From Phytoactinopolyspora endophytica (GTDB lineage: Bacteria > Actinomycetota > Actinomycetes > Jiangellales > Jiangellaceae), in contig NZ_ML142852.1 in assembly GCF_004138495.1 (NCBI RefSeq), forward strand, positions 212,627 through 224,237: DNA of 11,611 nucleotides. Reading direction: 5' to 3'. Each line of letters opens with the position of its first letter. The stretch's first letter is position 1. Below are positions 6,236-11,611 of this stretch, in pieces. The notes beneath the pieces are model-generated. The model saw nothing but the letters and a program-made list of their open reading frames with translations, searched no databases and had not been told where the DNA came from. Both the position numbers and the translations under genes were made by a program.

Positions 6236-6979
6236 CTAGCGGAGACAGAGAGTGGCGCGAACTGGCCAGTGGTCGGATGGAAGCCGACGCCCAGGGTGCT
6301 CGCGGACGACCGCGGAGTCTTCGATCCGCCAGTGCGGGCTGGCGAAGATGTGGTCGATCTGCCGGCCGTCCGCACCCCCGGTGAAGTCATGGCTGGTGCC
6401 TCCGGCAACCCGCACGTGCTCGAGCGCAGCCTCAACCAGAGGTCTGAACACGGGCGCATCCGTCGGCACAGCGTTGAAGTCGCCCATCACCACCGTCGGA
6501 ACGGAGCGGTCGAGCCAGCTCACCATCTGGCCGACGCTCGCGGCGCGGTTGTCGGCGATATGTTCGTCGAGGTGGGTGTTGACCACGTCGAACTCCGTCC
6601 CGCTACGGTGGTCCTTGCAGCGGACGAGCGTCGCGATGCGCGGGAACGACGATCCGGGTAGCTGCGTCCCGGGCACATGCGGCGTCGGCCCGAACCAGCG
6701 GGTCTCATGGTGGGTGACCGTGAACGTGCCGCCGCGCACGGCAATCGGACATTGCTCGCCGCCGCCGTTCCCACCGCGTCCCAACCCGAACCAACACCGA
6801 TCTTGTGCCCGCCGCGCCAGATAGCGGCGTTGCCATCCGAACACCTCTTGCAACCCGAGCACGTCCACGTCGAGCGCGGTGATGGTGGACGCCGTCGAGC
6901 GGCGGCGGAACGGCCAGGAATGGAGTCCATCACGTCCCCAGCCGTTGCGGATGTTGAACGTGGCAAAGGTCAACGACAT
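6236..6979 (-). CDS. Endonuclease/exonuclease/phosphatase (EEP) family protein
   Basis: The 247-residue protein has the complete EEP metal-dependent phosphoesterase core. TFNIRNG at 7-13 carries the first metal-side asparagine, LGLQEV at 41-46 the catalytic glutamate E45, and NTHLDEH at 134-140 the histidine. [10 protein letters not shown] (165-174) gives D167 and N169, QIDHIF (207-212) gives D209, and SDHWPV (235-240) the terminal D236-H237 pair. The family cleaves phosphodiester or phosphomonoester bonds in nucleic acids, lipids or small molecules, and the substrate cannot be read from the sequence. There is no signal peptide, so it is probably cytosolic. ATG 6979 lies inside the end of the 5-oxoprolinase gene (10-base overlap, different frame), so the pair is likely co-transcribed and translationally coupled. 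The stop TAG sits in a short palindrome CCGCTAGCGG (6233-6242), too small to be a convincing terminator. Confidence 0.92.
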   Translation of the reverse strand: MSLTFATFNIRNGWGRDGLHSWPFRRRSTASTITALDVDVLGLQEVFGWQRRYLARRAQDRCWFGLGRGGNGGGEQCPIAVRGGTFTVTHHETRWFGPTPHVPGTQLPGSSFPRIATLVRCKDHRSGTEFDVVNTHLDEHIADNRAASVGQMVSWLDRSVPTVVMGDFNAVPTDAPVFRPLVEAALEHVRVAGGTSHDFTGGADGRQIDHIFASPHWRIEDSAVVREHPGRRLPSDHWPVRATLCLR

Positions 6980-9900
6980 CCGTAGCCACCGCCGCCGGGA
7001 GTCTCCACGACCAAGACGTCGTCGACTCCGACGTCGACGGAGTCGCTGCCGGTCATCTCAACGACGGAGCCGTCGGCGCGCTCGACGTAGTTGCGGCCCA
7101 GCCCGCCAGGTTCACCGCCGGCCATGCCGTACGGTGGCACCCGGCGATGCCCGGCCAGCGTGCTCACCGTCATCGGCTCGGAGAACCTCAGCCGCCGCAC
7201 CGCGCCGTCGCCGCCTCGCCACCGGCCCCCTCCGCCGCTGCCGCGCCGCACCGCGAAACTGTCCACCAGCACCGGGAACCGGCTCTCCAGGACCTCAGGA
7301 TCGGTCAGCCTGGAGTTGGTCATGTGTGTCTGCACGGCCGGGACGCCATCGAACCCATCGCCCGCTCCGGATCCGGAACCGACCGTCTCGTAGTACTGGT
7401 GGTGCTCGTTGCCGAACGTGACGTTGTTCATGGTCCCCGAACCCTCGGCCTGCACGCCCAATGCGGCATACAGCGCCCCGGTGACCGCCTGTGACGTCTC
7501 CACGTTTCCCGCCACGACCGCAGCCGGGTATGCCGGCGCCAGCATCGACGGCTCTGGCACGACGATGCGCAGCGGCCGCAGGCAGCCGTCGTTCAGCGGG
7601 ATGTCGTCGGCGACCAGCGTCCGGAACACGTACAGCACGGCGGCCGTCGCCACCGACGTCGGGGCGTTGAAGTTCGACTCCAACTGCCCGGACGTGCCGG
7701 TGAAGTCGATCGTCGCCGACCGGCCCGCCCGGTCGACCGCCACAGCCACCTCGATAGATGCTCCGCTGTCCATCTCGTAGCTGTAAGAACCGTCCGAAAG
7801 CGCGTCGATCACCCGCCGCACCGCTTCCTCGGCGTTGTCCTGAACATGGCGCATGTACGCCTGTACGACGTCGAGACCGAAGTGGTCGATCATCCGCCGG
7901 ACCTCCGCGACGCCCTTCTCGTTGGCGGCGATCTGGGCCCTCAGGTCGGCGAGGTTCGTCGCTGGGTTCCGGGACGGATACGGCGACTCGGTCAGCAGGC
8001 GGTGCGTCTCGTCCTCTCGGAACCGGCCGTCCTCGACGAGCAGCCAGTTGTCGAAGAGGATCCCCTCCTCGTGGATGTTCCGGCTGAACGCCGGCATCGA
8101 GCCCGGTGTGAGGCCGCCGATCTCCGCGTGATGCCCACGCGACGCCACGTAGAACAGGATGTCGTGTCCGGCGTCGTCGAACACCGGCGTGACCACAGTG
8201 ACGTCCGGCAGGTGTGTACCCCCGTGGTATGGGTCATTGACGGCGTAAACGTCGCCGGCCTTCAGGCCCTCGCCTCGCACCCGGCGTTGGATGACCTCCT
8301 TAACGCTCGATCCCATCGATCCCAGATGCACCGGCATGTGCGGCGCGTTCGCGATGAGGTTCCCGTCGGGGTCGAACAGGGCGCAAGAGAAGTCGAGTCG
8401 CTCCTTGATGTTCACCGACTGTGACGTCGACTCCAGCCGCGCGCCCATCTGCTCGGCGATCGACATGAACAGGTTGTTGAAGATCTCCAGCATGACGGGG
8501 TCGACCTCGGTTCCGACACCTATGACGTCCGTGCGCGCGCGCACCCGTTCGATCCTCAGGTGGCCATGCACGGTCACACCGGCCCGCCAGCCGTCATCCA
8601 CCACGGTCGTCGCATTGGCCTCGGTGATGATCGCCGGTCCGTACACGGCGTCGTCCGCTGACAGCTGCTCGCGCCGATACAGCGCGGCCTCCCGCCACGC
8701 ACCGCCCGTGTAGACCCGCAACCGCTTCGGCTGAGCCAACCCCAAGTCATCCCACATGCTGCTGCCCTGTTCGCCCTCCACCTGGAGCCGGTCCGGGCTG
8801 ACCCGCCCGGCAAAAGCCGCCCCGGTCAGGCCGACCGCCTCCACCGACAATGCTTCGACGATCAGTGGCCGGTCCATCAAGAACGAGTACGTCCGGCGGT
8901 AGCTGTGTTCGAACGCTGCCGCCATGGCATCCGGCTCATCGAGCTCGACCTGCACGGCGGTATCGGTCCCGTCGTATCGGACGTGCGCACGCTTGGTGAT
9001 TCGGATGTGCTCCGGCGGAACGTCCTCGTCCACGAGCTCGCTCCGCGCCGACGATTCGAGGGCGTCCGCCACCTCGATGAGCCGGTCCATCGCGACCGGT
9101 TCCAGCCTGACCTCGACAGACTGCTCGCGCATCGCGGTGGTGTCCGCCAGCCCGATTCCCAAGGCAGACAGCACACCCGCCATCGGAGGGACGAGCACGG
9201 TGCGGATACCCAGCGAGTCTGCGACGGCACAGGCATGCTGGCCACCGGCCCCGCCGAACGTCGTCAACGCATACTCCGTGACGTCATGACCTTTCTGCAC
9301 CGAGATCTTCTTCACCGCATTGGCCATGTTCGCCACGGCGATGGTCAGGAAGCCCTCCGCCACCTCCTCGGGCGTGCGCTGGTCACCGGTGGCGGCCGCG
9401 ATCTCGTCGGCCAGCTCGGCGAACTTTCGGCGCACGATGTCGGCGTCGAGCGGCTGGTCGGCCTCCGGCCCGAAGACGGACGGGAAGTGATCCGGTTGGA
9501 TCCTCCCGAGCATGACGTTGGCGTCGGTCACCGCGAGTGGCCCGCCATTGCGGTAACAGGCGGGGCCCGGGTCCGCACCCGCCGAGTCAGGCCCCACCCG
9601 CAGCCTCGTGCCATCGAAGGACAGGATCGATCCGCCTCCGGCGGCCACCGTGTTGATGTCGAGCATCGGCGCCCGCAGCCGTACGCCCGCGATCTGAGCG
9701 TCGAAGACACGTTCGTACTCACCGGCGTAGTGCGACACGTCGGTTGACGTGCCTCCCATGTCGAAGCCGATGACCTTGTCGAACCCGGCCAGCGCGGACA
9801 TCCGGGCCATCCCGACGATCCCGCCGGCGGGACCGGACAAGATCGCGTCCTTGCCACGGAAGTGCCCAGCCTCGGCCAGGCCGCCGTTCGACTGCATGAA

Positions 9901-10668
9901 CATCAGGCGCACGTCAGGCAGCTCGTCAGCGATCTGCCTGACGTAACGGCCGAGGATCGGCGACAGGTAGGCATCGACGACCGTGGTGTCACCACGAGAG
10001 ACCAGCTTCATCAGCGGGCTGGCCTCGCTGGAGAGCGACACCTGCGGGAAGCCGATCTGCGCGGCGAGGTCCCCGATCACCTGCTCATGCCCTGGGTGCA
10101 GATGGCCGTGCAGGCAGATCACGGCAACGGCGCGGATCCCGTCCTCGTAGGCCGCCTGGAGTTCGCTCCGGAGTGCATCGAGGTCAGGCTCGCGCAGCAC
10201 GTTGCCTTCGGATGTCACGCGTTCATCGACCTCGACCACCCGCTCATGCAGGAGCTCCGGCAGGACGATCCGCCGGTCGAAGATCTTCGGTCGAGCCTGG
10301 TAGCCGATCTGGAGCGCATCAGCGAAACCTTTGGTGACGACCAGCACCGTGCGCTCGCCCTTCCGCTCCAGCAGGGCGTTCGTCGCGACCGTCGTCCCCA
10401 TCCGCACCACGTCGATCTGCCCGGCCGGGATCCGGTCATGGTCACCAGCGGGTTCTCCCGCAGAGTCCAGCAGCTGGCGGATGCCGGCGACGGCGGCGTC
10501 CCGGTAACGGCGGGGATTCTCCGAGAGCAGCTTGTGCGTGATGAGCTCGCCGTCCGGCCGACGTGCCACGATGTCGGTGAAGGTACCTCCGCGGTCGATC
10601 CAGAACTGCCAGCGCCCAGCCATGCCCCGACGATATCCGTCCACGGGATCCGACATCGCAGTCACCAT
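6970..10668 (-). CDS. 5-oxoprolinase (ATP-hydrolysing), fused hydantoinase A/B type
   Basis: The product of up to 1232 residues matches full-length OPLAH-type 5-oxoprolinase, which opens 5-oxoproline to glutamate using ATP in the cytosol. [11 protein letters not shown] at 22-32 and [14 protein letters not shown] near 47-60 are typical of the hydantoinase A N-terminal domain, and FDMGGTSTD near 300-308 is the second nucleotide-binding motif. The B half begins near residue 722 and shows [11 protein letters not shown] (about 775), [13 protein letters not shown] (about 810-822), [12 protein letters not shown] (about 902) and a glycine-rich C terminus. Bacteria more often use the unrelated PxpABC, not seen here. 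The start is uncertain. ATG 10668, ATG 10656 and ATG 10623 are all in frame without a clear ribosome site. ATG 10623 (MAGRWQFW) best fits family length before the first motif; 10668 is the longest. N-methylhydantoinase-type activity is an alternative, but the single-chain fusion and N-terminal wording favour 5-oxoprolinase. Confidence 0.92.
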   Translation of the reverse strand: MVTAMSDPVDGYRRGMAGRWQFWIDRGGTFTDIVARRPDGELITHKLLSENPRRYRDAAVAGIRQLLDSAGEPAGDHDRIPAGQIDVVRMGTTVATNALLERKGERTVLVVTKGFADALQIGYQARPKIFDRRIVLPELLHERVVEVDERVTSEGNVLREPDLDALRSELQAAYEDGIRAVAVICLHGHLHPGHEQVIGDLAAQIGFPQVSLSSEASPLMKLVSRGDTTVVDAYLSPILGRYVRQIADELPDVRLMFMQSNGGLAEAGHFRGKDAILSGPAGGIVGMARMSALAGFDKVIGFDMGGTSTDVSHYAGEYERVFDAQIAGVRLRAPMLDINTVAAGGGSILSFDGTRLRVGPDSAGADPGPACYRNGGPLAVTDANVMLGRIQPDHFPSVFGPEADQPLDADIVRRKFAELADEIAAATGDQRTPEEVAEGFLTIAVANMANAVKKISVQKGHDVTEYALTTFGGAGGQHACAVADSLGIRTVLVPPMAGVLSALGIGLADTTAMREQSVEVRLEPVAMDRLIEVADALESSARSELVDEDVPPEHIRITKRAHVRYDGTDTAVQVELDEPDAMAAAFEHSYRRTYSFLMDRPLIVEALSVEAVGLTGAAFAGRVSPDRLQVEGEQGSSMWDDLGLAQPKRLRVYTGGAWREAALYRREQLSADDAVYGPAIITEANATTVVDDGWRAGVTVHGHLRIERVRARTDVIGVGTEVDPVMLEIFNNLFMSIAEQMGARLESTSQSVNIKERLDFSCALFDPDGNLIANAPHMPVHLGSMGSSVKEVIQRRVRGEGLKAGDVYAVNDPYHGGTHLPDVTVVTPVFDDAGHDILFYVASRGHHAEIGGLTPGSMPAFSRNIHEEGILFDNWLLVEDGRFREDETHRLLTESPYPSRNPATNLADLRAQIAANEKGVAEVRRMIDHFGLDVVQAYMRHVQDNAEEAVRRVIDALSDGSYSYEMDSGASIEVAVAVDRAGRSATIDFTGTSGQLESNFNAPTSVATAAVLYVFRTLVADDIPLNDGCLRPLRIVVPEPSMLAPAYPAAVVAGNVETSQAVTGALYAALGVQAEGSGTMNNVTFGNEHHQYYETVGSGSGAGDGFDGVPAVQTHMTNSRLTDPEVLESRFPVLVDSFAVRRGSGGGGRWRGGDGAVRRLRFSEPMTVSTLAGHRRVPPYGMAGGEPGGLGRNYVERADGSVVEMTGSDSVDVGVDDVLVVETPGGGGYGCR

Positions 10669-10723
10669 TCCATGTCATGGGCGTCACACGTGTTCGCTGC
10701 TGATGTTGCGGTAGTGTTTCGAG
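10669..10723. promoter_or_regulatory. Short divergent promoter region with two palindromes
   Basis: Only 55 bases separate the longest 5-oxoprolinase start from the transporter start. Two perfect palindromes lie within it: CCATG-T-CATGG (10670-10680), just before the 5-oxoprolinase start, and ACACGTGT (10686-10693), where the transporter -35 region should be. On the plus strand TAGTGT (10712-10717) fits TAnnnT and ends six bases before GTG 10724, as in a leaderless transcript. No -35 consensus is visible. No -10 box is clear on the minus strand. Confidence 0.45.
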
Positions 10724-11611
10724 GTGAGTTATCCCCGATCCGGCGTCGCCTTCGCTCTCGGCGCATACGGACTCTGGGGACTCCTCCCGCTCTACTGGGA
10801 TCTCCTGGACGAGGCGGGCGCGATCGAGGTACTCGCCCATCGTTTCGTCTGGTCGTTGCTCGTCACCGTGCTGGTGCTCACGCTATGGCGGCGGCTCGCA
10901 CAGTTGCGTGGCCTGCCGCGGCGCACGTACGCCTTGCTCGGCGTGGCCGGGGCCGTGATCGCGCTCAACTGGGGTACCTACATCTGGGGCGTGCACCACG
11001 GCCACGTGATCGAGGTATCGCTCGGCTACTTCATCAACCCACTCGTCACCGTCGTGACCGCGGTGTTGGTTCTGCGAGAGCGGCTACGCCGTCTGCAATG
11101 GATCGCGGTAGCGATCGCCGCCGTGGCCGTCGTCGTGTTGACGGTGAACTATGGCCGGCCGCCGTGGATCGGCCTCACACTCGCGTTCACCTTCACGATC
11201 TACAGCCTCATCAAGAAGCGGGTGCGCGTACCGGCGGTGGAGAGCGTGCTGCTGGAGTCCACCGTGATGATCCTCCCGGCGCTCGCGTTTCTGATCTACC
11301 TGCAGGTGAAGGGCGACGCCACGTTCGGGCACGTCGACATCGGCACCGACCTGTTGCTCGTTGCCACAGGCGTCGCCACCGCCGTACCGCTGGTGCTCTT
11401 CGCCGCGGCAGCGTCTCGTGCATCGCTGACCACACTCGGGGTGGCCCAGTACCTCGCGCCGTCGCTCACATTCATCCTCGGCATCTTCGTCTTCGAAGAA
11501 GAGGTGCCACCAGTGCGCTTCTTCGGCTTCGGCCTGGTCTGGCTCGCGCTAGCGATCTTCACCGGCGACGCGCTGTACCAGCGGCGGCGGATGCTACGAC
11601 GCAGCGCCGCC
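10724..11611 (+). CDS. rarD: RarD-type EamA family transporter, 3' end beyond window
   Basis: An open frame of 296 codons runs from GTG 10724 off the right edge. The product is a polytopic inner-membrane protein of the drug/metabolite transporter superfamily, EamA family, RarD subgroup. GAYGLWGLLPLYW (13-25), AHRFVWS (38-44), NWGTYIWGV (82-90) and SLGYFINPLVTV (about 98-109) are RarD hallmarks. SLTFILGIFVFEEE lies near 247-260. About ten hydrophobic helices fit the two-repeat EamA fold. E. coli RarD is about the same length, so only a few residues are likely missing. Substrate is not established for the family (RarD was named from a chloramphenicol-sensitivity phenotype). The GTG has no Shine-Dalgarno sequence, but TAGTGT six bases upstream supports a leaderless start. 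It diverges from the 5-oxoprolinase across a 55-bp region. Confidence 0.9.
   Translation, partial: MSYPRSGVAFALGAYGLWGLLPLYWDLLDEAGAIEVLAHRFVWSLLVTVLVLTLWRRLAQLRGLPRRTYALLGVAGAVIALNWGTYIWGVHHGHVIEVSLGYFINPLVTVVTAVLVLRERLRRLQWIAVAIAAVAVVVLTVNYGRPPWIGLTLAFTFTIYSLIKKRVRVPAVESVLLESTVMILPALAFLIYLQVKGDATFGHVDIGTDLLLVATGVATAVPLVLFAAAASRASLTTLGVAQYLAPSLTFILGIFVFEEEVPPVRFFGFGLVWLALAIFTGDALYQRRRMLRRSAA

Noticed and set aside
6233-6242. Palindrome CCGCTAGCGG as a terminator between convergent genes
   Set aside because: As a hairpin it could form only three base pairs around a four-base loop, with no U tract; too weak to call.
8905-9747. Long plus-strand frame opposite the 5-oxoprolinase gene
   Set aside because: A mirror frame of a GC-rich coding region; its product lacks any family motif while the minus strand has continuous conserved domains.
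1-11611. CRISPR array, insertion sequence, toxin-antitoxin or phage-defence system
   Set aside because: No regularly spaced repeats, terminal inverted repeats with a transposase, or recognisable defence genes were seen on either strand.

Overview
The window is GC-rich chromosomal DNA with actinobacterial character. GTG and TTG starts are frequent, genes are tightly packed with 4-10 base overlaps, and several starts look leaderless. The gene set (a korA with a fused gamma domain plus korB, htpX beside yajQ, a YdjM-like membrane protein) also fits a high-GC Gram-positive actinomycete. Genus cannot be fixed from the sequence alone. No insertion sequence, CRISPR array, prophage gene or obvious horizontal island is visible, and it reads mostly as ordinary core or housekeeping chromosome.

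Layout, left to right. (1) Bases 1-77 carry most of a tRNA-Tyr(GTA) on the minus strand, cut by the window edge. (2) yajQ (+) and an htpX-like M48 metalloprotease (-) converge. Their stop codons lie in the two arms of one perfect 11-bp hairpin. (3) A 239-bp divergent intergenic region separates htpX from korA-korB, the two subunits of a 2-oxoglutarate:ferredoxin oxidoreductase. These overlap by four bases and form an operon. (4) A three-gene plus-strand cassette follows: a small protein with an N-terminal Cys-x-x-Cys, a 72-residue two-helix membrane protein, and a YdjM/DUF457-like membrane metal-dependent hydrolase. All three overlap their neighbours. (5) Converging on it is a minus-strand pair: a full-length fused 5-oxoprolinase (hydantoinase A plus B) and a downstream endonuclease/exonuclease/phosphatase-family protein overlapping it by 10 bases. 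(6) Divergent from the 5-oxoprolinase, across about 55 bp, is a RarD-type EamA transporter that runs off the right edge.

Functionally, KorAB would make succinyl-CoA from 2-oxoglutarate and pass electrons to a ferredoxin encoded elsewhere. The 5-oxoprolinase would return 5-oxoproline to glutamate. YajQ and HtpX are general regulatory and membrane-quality-control genes. The least explained part is the 4804-6228 cassette, whose first two genes have no function I can recognise. Every stretch between genes is under 300 bases.
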